Origin: JAJZJT01 sp049964655
Lineage (GTDB): Bacteria; Actinomycetota; Acidimicrobiia; Acidimicrobiales; RAAP-2
Length of the DNA: 28,945 nucleotides
NCBI GenBank assembly: GCA_049964655.1
Contig: JBMFXC010000030.1
Span: forward strand, 1-28,945
Direction of reading: 5' to 3'
A program made the translations under genes and the position numbers. Of the stretch, positions 15,182 to 22,744 are shown in pieces. The notes beneath the pieces are model-generated. The model searched no databases. It was not told the DNA's origin and was given only the letters and a program-made list of their open reading frames with translations. Position 1 is the stretch's first letter, and each line of letters begins with the position of its first letter.

Positions 15182-16683
15182 GCGACGACCTGCGGTCGGA
15201 CCTCGCACCGGTACGCAGAAGCGAGGTCGTCGGCCCGCTCGACCTCCCCGCACGCGCCCGTGCCCTGCTCGAGGCCGGCTTCCGCCTGGCCCTCGTGGCC
15301 GGGCACGACGACGGCCACGCCGTCCGGGTGGTCTACGTCTGGTGCGCCGGTCCTCCCGATCGCCGCGTCGAGCTCGAGGTCCTCCTCGACCCCGACCACC
15401 CCGCCGTCCCCTCCCTGGCCGCCTGGTCGTTCTCCGCCAGCCGCTTCGAGCGCGAGCTGCACGACCTGTTCGGCGTCGAGCCGGTCGGCCATCCCTTCCT
15501 GCGCCCGCTGGTGCGGCACCAGCAGTGGCCAGCCGACTGGTACCCCTTGCGCGGCAATGCCGGGCCGGTACCAGCCATGTGCGACGACGCCGAGCCGTTC
15601 CCCTTCGTTCCGGTGGACGGCCCCGGCGTCTACGAGATCCCCGTCGGCCCGGTGCATGCCGGGTTGATCGAGCCCGGCCACTTCCGCTTTTCGGTGGTCG
15701 GCGAGAGCATCCTCAAGATGAAGGCCCGACTGTGGTTCGTCCACCGCGGCATCGAACGGCTCTTCGAAGGACGCTCGGTCGACCACGGCGTCGCGCTCTC
15801 CGAGCGCATCTCGGGAGACACCGCCGCCGCCCACGCTCTGGCCTACTGCCTCGCCGTCGAAGAGGCCGTGGGCGTCGAGGTCCCCCAGAGTGCCCACGTG
15901 CTGCGGGCCATCGTGGTCGAGCTGGAGCGGATCACCAACCACGTGGCCGACCTCGGCGCCCTCTGCAACGACGTGGGCTTCGGCGTCGCCCAGGCCCGCG
16001 CCCTCACCCTGCGCGAGCGGCTCCTGCGCCTGGCCGCCGAGGTCACCGGGCACCGGCTGCTACGCGGTGCCATCCGACCCGGCGGTGCCGGGGTCCACCG
16101 CCTTCCGACCGACGCCGAGCTCGCCGAGATCGCCACAGGTGTCGGCGACCTCGTCGAGCTGGCCACCTCCAACACCGTGGTCATGGACCGCTTCGTGGGG
16201 ACGGCCGTCCTCTCCCGCGGCGACGCCGAGGCCATCGGGGTCCTCGGGGTGGTCGCCCGGGCGTCGGGGATCGCCACCGACGCCCGGGTGGCGCATCCGT
16301 TCTGCGACCTCGAGACCGGCCTGACGCCAGTCGTCGAGGAGGCCGGTGACGTCGCCGCCCGCTTCACCGTCCGCTCCCGCGAGGTGACGGCCTCGCTCCG
16401 GCTCGTGGCCGAGCTGGCCGGGCACGTCCGGGCCCTGACGGCGGGCGTGGACGACCTGCCTCGGCGGGGTGGATCGGGCCTGGGGATCGTGGAAGGCTGG
16501 CGGGGCACGATCGTCCACCGGGTCGAGGTCGACGACCGCGGCCAGCTCACTCGTGCCAAGATCGTCGACCCGTCGTTCCTCACCTGGCCGGCGCTGTCGG
16601 TCGCCCTCGCCGACACCATCGTCCCCGACTTCCCTCTGGCCAACAAGAGCTTCAACCTCTCCTACGCCGGCAACGACCTGTGA
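15178..16683 (+). CDS. HyfG/HycE-like NuoC-NuoD fusion large subunit lacking NiFe ligands
   Basis: 501 residues. The N-terminal NuoC-like part (about 1-150) contains SFSASRFERELHDLFGVEPV and the conserved RPLVRHQQWPADWYPLR. The NuoD/[NiFe]-large-subunit part follows (KMKARLWFVHRGIERLFEGR, VELERITNHVADLGALCND). The L1 motif that should read R-x-C-G-x-C-x3-H is R210-I-S-G-D-T-A3-H219, so both cysteines are replaced. The C-terminal DPCxxC (L2) is absent; the protein ends NKSFNLSYAGNDL with no cysteine. It therefore cannot hold a NiFe site, and the complex belongs with hydrogenase-related (Ehr-like) assemblies rather than with hydrogenases. No protease-cleaved tail is present either. The reaction at this site is unknown. 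Confidence 0.92.
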   Translation: MSDDLRSDLAPVRRSEVVGPLDLPARARALLEAGFRLALVAGHDDGHAVRVVYVWCAGPPDRRVELEVLLDPDHPAVPSLAAWSFSASRFERELHDLFGVEPVGHPFLRPLVRHQQWPADWYPLRGNAGPVPAMCDDAEPFPFVPVDGPGVYEIPVGPVHAGLIEPGHFRFSVVGESILKMKARLWFVHRGIERLFEGRSVDHGVALSERISGDTAAAHALAYCLAVEEAVGVEVPQSAHVLRAIVVELERITNHVADLGALCNDVGFGVAQARALTLRERLLRLAAEVTGHRLLRGAIRPGGAGVHRLPTDAELAEIATGVGDLVELATSNTVVMDRFVGTAVLSRGDAEAIGVLGVVARASGIATDARVAHPFCDLETGLTPVVEEAGDVAARFTVRSREVTASLRLVAELAGHVRALTAGVDDLPRRGGSGLGIVEGWRGTIVHRVEVDDRGQLTRAKIVDPSFLTWPALSVALADTIVPDFPLANKSFNLSYAGNDL

Positions 16684-16760
16684 CGGACCACCCGGCGGCC
16701 ACCCGTACCCTGGCCCGTCCCTCCGTCCCGAACCGTCCGCACCACCGAGGAGGTGGCACC

Positions 16761-18170
16761 ATGAACCCCCCCAGCGCCTCGTTCTCGGTCACCCTGCGCA
16801 TCGTCCTGTCCGACGCACGCCAGATCGGAGCGGTCACCACGCTCATCGCCGCCGACGGCGCCAACATCGTGGCCCTCGACGTCGTCGAGGCCCATACCGA
16901 CCCGGCCGACGAGATCGTCTTCGACGTGACCTGCAACGCCGTCGACGAGGACCACGCCGACCGCCTGCGGCAATCCATCGAGGCGCTCGGGGGCGTACGG
17001 GTCCGGGCGGTGAGCGACCGCACCATGCTGGTCCACCTCGGCGGGCTCATCACGGTGGTCCCGAAGGTCCCTCTCAAGACCCGCGACGACCTGTCGATGG
17101 CCTACACGCCCGGCGTCGCCCGGGTCTGCCAAGCGATCGCCGCCGATCCCACCGCGGCGCGCAACCTCACCATCAAGCGCAACACGGTGGCCGTCGTCAC
17201 CGACGGCTCGGCCGTCCTGGGACTGGGCGACCTCGGGCCCGCTGCCGCCCTGCCGGTGATGGAAGGCAAGGCGGCGTTGTTCCAGCGGTTCGGCGGGGTC
17301 GACGCCTGGCCGGTATGCATCGACAGCCACGACGTCGACGAGATCGTCCGTACGGTCGAACTGATCGCCCCCTCCTATGGCGGGATCAACCTCGAGGACA
17401 TCTCGGCGCCCCGATGCTTCGTCATCGAGCGGCGCCTGCGCGCCGCGCTCGACATCCCGGTCTTCCACGACGACCAGCACGGCACGGCGATCGTCGTGCT
17501 TGCCGGCCTGCTGAACGCCCTGCGGGTCGTGGGCAAGGAGCTCCACGACGTCCGGGCGGTCGTGCTCGGCGTCGGGGCGGCCGGCACGGCGATCACCCGG
17601 CTGCTGCTCGCCGCCGGCATCGGGGACGTCACCGCTGTCGACCGGCAGGGGATCCTCACCGGCACGACCAGCGGCCTCGACGAGGACCGTGCCTGGGTCG
17701 CCGCGCACACCAACCTCGCCGGCCGGACCGGCACGCTCGGGGACGCCATCGCTGGCGCCGACGTCCTGGTCGGTGTGTCCGGACCGGGGCTGGTGAGCGC
17801 CGAGGACCTGTCGTCGATGAGCGAGGGCGCCGTCGTCTTCGCCCTCGCCAATCCCGATCCCGAGGTGCAACCGGCGATCGCCCGACAGCTCGCCGCCGTG
17901 GTGGCGACCGGTCGGAGCGACCAGCCAAACCAGATCAACAACGTGCTGGTGTTCCCGGGGTTCTTCCGCGGCCTGCTGCGCTCGGGCGCCCGAACCATCA
18001 CCGAGGAGATGGAGCTGGCGGCGGCCCGGGCACTCGCCGGCGTCGTCGGCGACAACGAGCGGTCGGCCACCTACATCGTCCCCAGCGTGTTCAATCCGGC
18101 GGTCGTGCCGGCGGTCTCCGACGCCGTCGAAGCCGCCGCTCGGCAGGGCACCGGGGCCACGGCACCGTGA
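16761..18170 (+). CDS. Malic enzyme (NAD(P)-dependent, decarboxylating) with N-terminal ACT-like domain
   Basis: 469 residues. An ACT-like regulatory domain occupies about 1-85 (SFSVTLRIVLSDARQIGAVT). The catalytic part follows: SMAYTPGVARVCQ (catalytic Tyr), VMEGKAALFQRFGGVDAWPV (catalytic Lys), NLEDISAPRCF and FHDDQHGTAIVVLAGL (metal binding), and a Rossmann GVGAAGTAI. It converts malate to pyruvate, CO2 and reduced nicotinamide. ATG 16761 is chosen for its excellent GAGGAGGTGG; the frame also opens at GTG 16680, which overlaps the large-subunit stop. It lies 77 nt behind the complex operon, close enough for co-transcription. ACT-fused malic enzymes are known in actinobacteria; the effector is unknown. 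Confidence 0.93.
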   Translation: MNPPSASFSVTLRIVLSDARQIGAVTTLIAADGANIVALDVVEAHTDPADEIVFDVTCNAVDEDHADRLRQSIEALGGVRVRAVSDRTMLVHLGGLITVVPKVPLKTRDDLSMAYTPGVARVCQAIAADPTAARNLTIKRNTVAVVTDGSAVLGLGDLGPAAALPVMEGKAALFQRFGGVDAWPVCIDSHDVDEIVRTVELIAPSYGGINLEDISAPRCFVIERRLRAALDIPVFHDDQHGTAIVVLAGLLNALRVVGKELHDVRAVVLGVGAAGTAITRLLLAAGIGDVTAVDRQGILTGTTSGLDEDRAWVAAHTNLAGRTGTLGDAIAGADVLVGVSGPGLVSAEDLSSMSEGAVVFALANPDPEVQPAIARQLAAVVATGRSDQPNQINNVLVFPGFFRGLLRSGARTITEEMELAAARALAGVVGDNERSATYIVPSVFNPAVVPAVSDAVEAAARQGTGATAP

Positions 18171-18314
18171 CGTCGGCCCGGAGGGACGCTGTCGAGCGGG
18201 TCACCGCCGAGCAGGGCGCCCCCGTCGACGAGACGCCGACCCGGACCTGACCCGTTCGGGCTTCCTGTCCACGACGTGCTGGGGGGCGTCGCCGACGACG
18301 GGCTGCCTGGTTCC

Positions 18315-19403
18315 TCAGTGCGCCGTCCGGGCCGAGGCGACGGCGTCGACGACCGCGTCGACGACTTCGCTCGTGGACGCACTGCCGCCCAGGTCGAACG
18401 TTCGGATGCCCGCCGCGGCCACGGCCAGCGTGGCGTCACGGACCGCCCGCCCGGCGTCGGCGACAGCATCGTCCCCATGCCTCGCCGCGTGGTCGAGGAC
18501 TGCTGCGCAGGCGAGGAGCATCGCCATCGGATTGGCGACGTTCTTGCCGGCCAGCGACGGGGCCGTGCCGTGTGGCGCCTCGGCCATGGCGACGGTCACC
18601 TCGAGGTCGGCGTCGAAGGCCAGCAGCACCGACTCGGCACCGGCGATCGACCCGAAGAGCGCCAAGACCAGGTCCGACAGGCAGTCGCCGTCGCGGTTGA
18701 GGGCGGGGACCACGAGGGAGCGGTCGTCCGACGCACTGAGCAACCCGGCATAGGCGGCATCGACGAGCACCGGCCGGTACGGGACGCCGGGATGGCGGGA
18801 TGCTGCCGTGTCCATTTCCTCTTTCAGCAACGCTTCGTAGCGAGCCGAGACGGTCCACTTCGGGCCGCCGTAGACCTCGCCTCCCATGGCGGCGGCGAGG
18901 CGGAAGGCGTGCTCGGCGACGAAACGACAGCTCGACCGGGTGATCCGCTCGGTCCGGCTGGCCGACTCGTCGGGCGTCCCGGGCGTCCCGTCGCGCCGCT
19001 CCTCGGCACCGTAGGCGTCGCCGACGGCCATGCGCACCACGGCGATCGGGTGCACCACCGGGGCCAGTGGCGTCACGCCAGGGATCCGGCGTCCCGTGCG
19101 GACGATCACCGAGCCTCCGACACCCTCGCGCAGGATCCGGTTGGGGGAGCCAACATCATCCGCCCCCTCCGGCGTGATCGTCGCCGCCTTGAGCCCGAAC
19201 CCGGCCGACCGCATCGCCTCGGCCGCCTCGTGCACCACCGCGTTGTGCGTCCGGCGCCGATTGGCCAAGGACAGGTCGAACCGCTCGAGCTCGAGCTCGA
19301 TGCCGATGACGGCCGGGTCGAGGACCCGCAACGCCTCGTCCAACAGCTCCTGCCCGGTCTCGTCGCCATCGCAGACCACCAGCCTGAACGACGTCATCGC
19401 CAC
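18315..19403 (-). CDS. Isocitrate/isopropylmalate dehydrogenase-family protein
   Basis: 362 residues of the beta-decarboxylating dehydrogenase family. NRDGDCLSDLVLALFGSIAG and MAEAPHGTAPSLAGKNVANP are the characteristic C-terminal motifs for metal and nicotinamide binding; SPNRILREGVGGSVIVR aligns with the substrate-binding SxNxxLR loop. Differences from canonical enzymes are notable: the N-terminal GDGIGxE is CDGDETGQE, and the catalytic HK position reads GGPKWTVS. It probably acts on a malate-like 2-hydroxyacid, but isocitrate is not assured. GTG 19403 follows AAGGAGG at 6 nt; ATG 19397 is too far. It converges on the malic enzyme, with 144 bp between stops. Confidence 0.88.
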   Translation of the reverse strand: MAMTSFRLVVCDGDETGQELLDEALRVLDPAVIGIELELERFDLSLANRRRTHNAVVHEAAEAMRSAGFGLKAATITPEGADDVGSPNRILREGVGGSVIVRTGRRIPGVTPLAPVVHPIAVVRMAVGDAYGAEERRDGTPGTPDESASRTERITRSSCRFVAEHAFRLAAAMGGEVYGGPKWTVSARYEALLKEEMDTAASRHPGVPYRPVLVDAAYAGLLSASDDRSLVVPALNRDGDCLSDLVLALFGSIAGAESVLLAFDADLEVTVAMAEAPHGTAPSLAGKNVANPMAMLLACAAVLDHAARHGDDAVADAGRAVRDATLAVAAAGIRTFDLGGSASTSEVVDAVVDAVASARTAH

Positions 19404-19688
19404 GGTGAACCTCCTTGCTCGGCCCGCAGGCGCGGGCCCTTCCTCGGCCGGACGGGCAACGGGGGAGCTCCCGAGACGCGTGCTGGCGGCAGACCTGACG
19501 GAACCATCACTCGATCAGGTGATCGAGCTCGACACTAACCTGGCGGCCACCACCGGCGGGACGGCATCGGTGGGACGGCACCGTGCGTCACCGGCTGCGC
19601 CCCGTCCAAAGCGCCCCCGCCGGCGATCCGAACCAGTCGGAGGTGTGACATCGTCGAACACGGAGGTCCGAAGGGGAAGGCCGACGAT
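19404..19688. promoter_or_regulatory. Divergent promoter region with a near-perfect palindrome
   Basis: A 285-bp gap between divergent genes. The clearest element is a perfect 8-bp inverted repeat CTCGATCA-GG-TGATCGAG at 19510-19527, about 107 nt upstream of the dehydrogenase start. On the minus strand a TAGTGT hexamer (TAnnnT type) lies just upstream of it, so the dyad would cover the transcription start. The cognate regulator is unknown. The rest holds no gene I can support. Confidence 0.45.
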
Positions 19689-20051
19689 GTGGTCCTGCGG
19701 GTCGACGTCCACGTCCGGCCGCGCTCGTCGACCACCCGCGTGGCCGGCACGCACGACGGCGTCCTCATCGTCCGGGTCTCCGAGCCCGCCCACGACGGTC
19801 GGGCCAACCGCGCCGTGCTCCATGCCCTCGCCGACGCCGTCGGCCTGCCGGTCCGATCAGCACGGCTCCTCCACGGTGCGGCGGCACGCCGCAAGGTGGT
19901 CGGCCTCACCGTTTCCCTGTCGGACCAGGCCGCCGTGGTGGAGCGCCTCGAACGGCTGCGGGACGGTGCCGTCCGAGGCGAGCCCGGCGCTGGACCGTGC
20001 GTGACGCCAGCGCATCCCCGCGACACCCGCTCCTACACTACGAACCTGTAG
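19689..20051 (+). CDS. DUF167 (YggU-like) family protein
   Basis: About 120 residues starting at GTG 19689 behind GGGGAAGG. The first 90 residues match the DUF167/YggU fold: VHVRPRSSTTRVAGTHDGVL, then VRVSEPAHDGRANRAVLHAL, and a final AARRKVVGLTVSLSDQAAVV. The family is widespread, small and without a proven function. About 30 residues at the C-terminus are not part of the domain and run into the BlaI operator region; the stop codon lies inside the downstream dyad. It is placed just before the blaI-type gene but may not share its function. Confidence 0.8.
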   Translation: MVLRVDVHVRPRSSTTRVAGTHDGVLIVRVSEPAHDGRANRAVLHALADAVGLPVRSARLLHGAAARRKVVGLTVSLSDQAAVVERLERLRDGAVRGEPGAGPCVTPAHPRDTRSYTTNL

Positions 20052-20054
20052 GAG
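20030..20054. promoter_or_regulatory. BlaI-type operator dyad before the repressor gene
   Basis: Perfect 8-bp arms CTCCTACA and TGTAGGAG separated by 9 bp. TACA...TGTA half-sites are typical of BlaI/MecI/CopY operators. The right arm includes the GGAGG ribosome binding site of the repressor gene and the stop codon of the DUF167 gene, so bound repressor, or an RNA hairpin here, would directly limit repressor expression. Confidence 0.6.
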
Positions 20055-20064
20055 GTACTGGTCG

Positions 20065-20445
20065 ATGCCGAGACGGTTGGTAGCAGGGCGCCGGGTCGGC
20101 GACCTCGAGAGCGAGGTCCTCGACGTGCTGTGGTCGGCGCGCACCTGGCTCTCGGGACGTGAGGTCCTCGAGCGGCTCGGGAACGAGCCCAGGGCGTACA
20201 CGACGGTGATGACCGTGCTCGGCCGCCTGGTCGACAAGTCCCTGGTCGAACGCGTCGAAGCGGGAAAGGGCCACCGCTACCGGGCCGCCGGCGATCCCGA
20301 CGAGCTGACCGCCCAGGCGATCCGTTCCCTGCTCTCGGCCACGGCGCACCCCCGTGTGGCCCTCGCCCACTTCGTGGAGGAGCTCGACGACCCCGAGCTC
20401 GTCGCCGAGCTGGCTTCGGCCATGAAGCGGGCTCGGCGGCGGTGA
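20065..20445 (+). CDS. BlaI/MecI/CopY-family transcriptional repressor
   Basis: 126 residues. The winged HTH spans about 10-80: VGDLESEVLDVLWSARTWLS, then the recognition region RAYTTVMTVLGRLVDKSLVE and the wing GKGHRYRAAGD. The C-terminal part provides dimerisation helices. BlaI-type repressors are inactivated by cleavage through a membrane metalloprotease of the BlaR1/M56 type, and exactly such a gene follows with a GTGA overlap. It starts at ATG 20065 after GGAGG. A dyad with TACA/TGTA half-sites sits on its own leader and a related site lies upstream of the MerF-like gene, suggesting a local regulon. Confidence 0.92.
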   Translation: MPRRLVAGRRVGDLESEVLDVLWSARTWLSGREVLERLGNEPRAYTTVMTVLGRLVDKSLVERVEAGKGHRYRAAGDPDELTAQAIRSLLSATAHPRVALAHFVEELDDPELVAELASAMKRARRR

Positions 20446-21434
20446 GCGCGGCCGTCGTCGGGCTTGGCTTCTTCGCCGTGCTCGTCGCGCTCTCGGCGCT
20501 CGCGGGGCGCCACAGCAGCATCTCGCCCCGGGTCGCCGCAGGTGCGCACCTGGTGAGCCTGCTCGGCTGGGCCCTTCTCCCGGTGGTGTGGTTGGCCTGC
20601 CTGGGCAGTGGGCTCGGGTCGTGGCTCGCGGGCATCCGGTCCACAGGCGAGGGCTGCCTGCTCGGGCTCGACCACAGCCAGTGGCAGCTCGTCGGCGACG
20701 TACCCGGGGTGCTCGTGCTGGGCGTGCTCCTCTTCCACGCAGTCCGCCAGGTCGCAGCCGTCCGACGTGCCGAACTGCGGGGGGTCGTCCGTGCTGGCGC
20801 GGTCCGCCGGCCGACGAGTGCCGGCGAGGTGTGGGTCGTTCCCTCAAGGCGCCCGGTGGCGTTCGCCTCGGGGCTGTGGCGGTGCCGGGCCGTGGTCACC
20901 TCGGGGATGCTCGCACCCTTGGAGCACGACGAGCGCCAGGCGCTCTGCGAGCACGAGGCCGCTCACGTGCGCCTCGGGCATCCGCGGCTGCTGACGGTCT
21001 GCGGGGCGATCGCCGCCGCCTACGGTCGTGTCCCGCCGGTACGCCGAGCGTGGGCAGGGCTCCGCCGCGAGCTCGAAGCCGCTGCCGACGACGAGGCGGC
21101 GCGTGTGGTCGGCGCCGAAGCCCTGCTGTCCGCGCTGGTCCGTTCCGTCGCCCTGGTGGGAGACGAAGCCTCCGGGAGGCCGTCGGGGCCCGTGGATGCC
21201 GAGCACCTGCGCTGGCGGATCGCTCGCCTCGAGCATCCCGCCGTGCCAGCGCGGTGGTCGACGGCGATCGTGGGAACGGCGGCAGCAGCCACCGCCGGCG
21301 CCATGGCGCTGGTCGCGTGCGTGCTCGCCGGCGCCCCGGCAAGCACGATCGGGCCGTCAGCCTGCCTCGCCGTCGTCGCCCTGATCGCCCTGCGCCCCAC
21401 CTGGGCATGGGGGCGACAGCACACCTCGGGTTGA
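20442..21434 (+). CDS. BlaR1-like M56 family membrane metalloprotease
   Basis: 330 residues. There are hydrophobic helices at about 1-20, 35-60 and 85-105, a cytoplasmic loop with the zinc protease motif His171-Glu-Ala-Ala-His175 (CEHEAAHVRLGHP), a downstream acidic ligand region (LRRELEAAADDEAARVVG), and C-terminal helices near 270-320. M56 proteins cut the partner BlaI-type repressor after sensing a signal. No penicillin-binding sensor domain follows, so unlike BlaR1 of staphylococci the signal is not obviously a beta-lactam. The GTG start overlaps the repressor stop, the usual arrangement of this pair. Confidence 0.9.
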   Translation: MSAAVVGLGFFAVLVALSALAGRHSSISPRVAAGAHLVSLLGWALLPVVWLACLGSGLGSWLAGIRSTGEGCLLGLDHSQWQLVGDVPGVLVLGVLLFHAVRQVAAVRRAELRGVVRAGAVRRPTSAGEVWVVPSRRPVAFASGLWRCRAVVTSGMLAPLEHDERQALCEHEAAHVRLGHPRLLTVCGAIAAAYGRVPPVRRAWAGLRRELEAAADDEAARVVGAEALLSALVRSVALVGDEASGRPSGPVDAEHLRWRIARLEHPAVPARWSTAIVGTAAAATAGAMALVACVLAGAPASTIGPSACLAVVALIALRPTWAWGRQHTSG

Positions 21435-21588
21435 GCGCGCCGGACACCGGACCCGTACGGTTGCCCGGACGCCGCCAGTCCGCCAGCCCGCCAGCCCGCC
21501 AGCCAAAGGGCTCGCACGTGCCGAGAAACGCCTCCTCCGGTGGCCAGCGATGCCGCCCGGGCAAGGAGCGCTGGCCTGCTCCGGGCTC

Positions 21589-21619
21589 TTGACCTGCTTT
21601 TACAAATATGTAGTAGAAT
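21589..21619 (+). promoter_or_regulatory. Promoter with BlaI-like operator for the MerF-like operon
   Basis: TTGACC (21589-21594) and TAGAAT (21614-21619) form a -35/-10 pair with a 19-bp spacer in an AT-rich patch. Between them lies TACA-AATA-TGTAGTA (21601-21615), a BlaI/MecI-type half-site pair. A repressor here would block polymerase. The preceding stretch (21435-21588) holds no gene; it contains an 8-bp GCCAGCCC repeat around 21480-21505. Confidence 0.55.
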
Positions 21620-21689
21620 GTCTCCAGACGCTTGCGCGAGTGGTCCGGCCTGGCGCGGACCAGTCCTGGCAGCTCGAAGGAGGAAATGC

Positions 21690-22013
21690 ATGACCGTTTC
21701 CCACGTGAGACCCCCGGGCGCAACCTCACACGCGGGCGAGCGTTCACAGGGGGATCTGAACCAGCGATCGCAAGCTCCTGCCGAGAAGAAGGGCCCCGGC
21801 GCAGCGCTCTTGCTGCTCCTCCTGCCGGTGGCGTGCTGCGGCGGCCCGCTGATCTTTGCCGCCCTGGCGACGGCGAGCGCGGCGACCCTCGGGGTGGTCG
21901 GCGGGATCATCAGCGCCCTCCTCCTGGCGGTCGCCGTCGGGCTCTTCGTGCGGCGCCGGCGGTCTTCGTCGTGCTGCGCGCCGGTACCGGCGCAACAGCC
22001 GTGGCGCCCGTGA
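21690..22013 (+). CDS. MerF-like two-helix membrane protein with paired cysteines
   Basis: 107 residues. After a hydrophilic N-terminus (1-36) there are two membrane helices (about 38-60 and 64-87). A vicinal pair Cys49-Cys50 lies in helix 1 (PVACCGGPL), and a second pair Cys95-Cys96 follows helix 2 after a basic run (RRRRSSSCCAPV). This is the topology of the mercury transporter MerF (CC in helix 1, CC after helix 2 behind a basic segment), though the CCxTP motif is replaced by CCGGP. The metal, if any, is not determined. ATG 21690 is spaced correctly from AAGGAGG; ATG 21686 in another frame is too close. It is overlapped by the next gene (GTGA). Confidence 0.7.
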   Translation: MTVSHVRPPGATSHAGERSQGDLNQRSQAPAEKKGPGAALLLLLLPVACCGGPLIFAALATASAATLGVVGGIISALLLAVAVGLFVRRRRSSSCCAPVPAQQPWRP

Positions 22014-22744
22014 CGTCGGCCACGGATGCGTTCACCCGCCCACGAGCTCCGCAAGCGCTCGCCGAGGTGTTGGGCACGCCCGGGCGCATCGGTGGGTTCC
22101 TGGTCACCTCGGGCGTGGTGGCGTTCTTCTACACCCTGCTCTTGCCCTTCGACTACACCCAGCGCTTCGAGCTCGCCAACTGGGACTACCTCGACGCCTA
22201 CCTGCTCACCTGGGCGATCGTGCTCGGGCTCGCCATGGGGCTCGTCCTGAGCGTCCAGGTCTACGCCATGCGCAAGGTCGCCGCGGCCCGGGCGGCAACC
22301 GGAGCGGCGGGGGGTGTGGCTTTCGTGGTGAGCCTGCTGCCGAGCTTTTTGTGCTGCACCCCCATCGTCCCTTCGTTGCTCGCCTTCGTCGGCGTGTCAG
22401 GGGTAGGGCTGTACACGACGACCGGCACCCTGCAGCACTTCTTCGCCGTCCACCAGACCGAGTTCCTCGCCGCGAGCCTCGTGCTCCTCGCCGTCCTGTG
22501 CTGGTGGGGACTGCACAAGGTGGCACGCTCACAGTGCTTTACCGAAGACGGCTGCGCCGTCGAGACGGCGCCGGACGAGGCTCCCGATGTGGTCGCCGCA
22601 AGCTGTTGCGGCGACGTCGAGACTGCCGGTAGTCGGGACAGGTGGGCAGACGTGCCACCTTCGGCCGGGCACACCGCCTCGTCCCGAGCAGCCGAGCCCA
22701 GGGAAGCCAGGGAAGCGCCCAGGGAAGAAGGAGCCCTTCGGTGA
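22010..22744 (+). CDS. Four-helix membrane protein with CCTP motif and Cys-rich tail
   Basis: 244 residues, not a family I can name with certainty. Membrane segments lie near 28-46, 62-86, 100-130 and 150-168. The third contains Cys115-Cys116 (PSFLCCTPIVPSLLAF), reminiscent of the CCxTP metal motif of MerT/MerF. The cytoplasmic tail has further cysteines (CFTEDGC, and Cys199-Cys200 in SCCGD) and ends in a charged region. A role in moving a soft metal or thiol compound across the membrane fits the neighbours. The GTG start overlaps the MerF-like stop; the stop overlaps the start of a thioredoxin-fold gene. Confidence 0.65.
   Translation: MTSATDAFTRPRAPQALAEVLGTPGRIGGFLVTSGVVAFFYTLLLPFDYTQRFELANWDYLDAYLLTWAIVLGLAMGLVLSVQVYAMRKVAAARAATGAAGGVAFVVSLLPSFLCCTPIVPSLLAFVGVSGVGLYTTTGTLQHFFAVHQTEFLAASLVLLAVLCWWGLHKVARSQCFTEDGCAVETAPDEAPDVVAASCCGDVETAGSRDRWADVPPSAGHTASSRAAEPREAREAPREEGALR

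Noticed and set aside
13682..15253. A 523-residue minus-strand frame opposite the HyfF-like gene
   Set aside because: Extremely charged low-complexity translation; the plus-strand frame is a clear membrane antiporter subunit with coupled neighbours.
9573..16683. Functional group 4 [NiFe]-hydrogenase or formate hydrogenlyase
   Set aside because: The large subunit lacks both cysteine pairs needed for NiFe; there is no maturation protease, hyp gene or formate dehydrogenase in the window.
9573..16683. Respiratory complex I fragment
   Set aside because: The membrane subunits are of HyfB/C/E/F type, NuoC-NuoD is fused, the NuoH-like loop is the hydrogenase-4 form, and NuoE/F/G/I/J/A are absent.
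16680..16760. Extended N-terminus of the malic enzyme from GTG 16680
   Set aside because: The frame is open and overlaps the previous stop, but the extra 27 residues are low complexity and a near-consensus ribosome binding site lies right before ATG 16761.
16662..17870. A 402-residue minus-strand frame opposite the malic enzyme
   Set aside because: Shadow of a strongly conserved enzyme; no plausible domains or ribosome binding site.
20442..21434. Beta-lactam sensor BlaR1/MecR1
   Set aside because: The M56 protease part is present but there is no C-terminal penicillin-binding domain and no beta-lactamase gene nearby.
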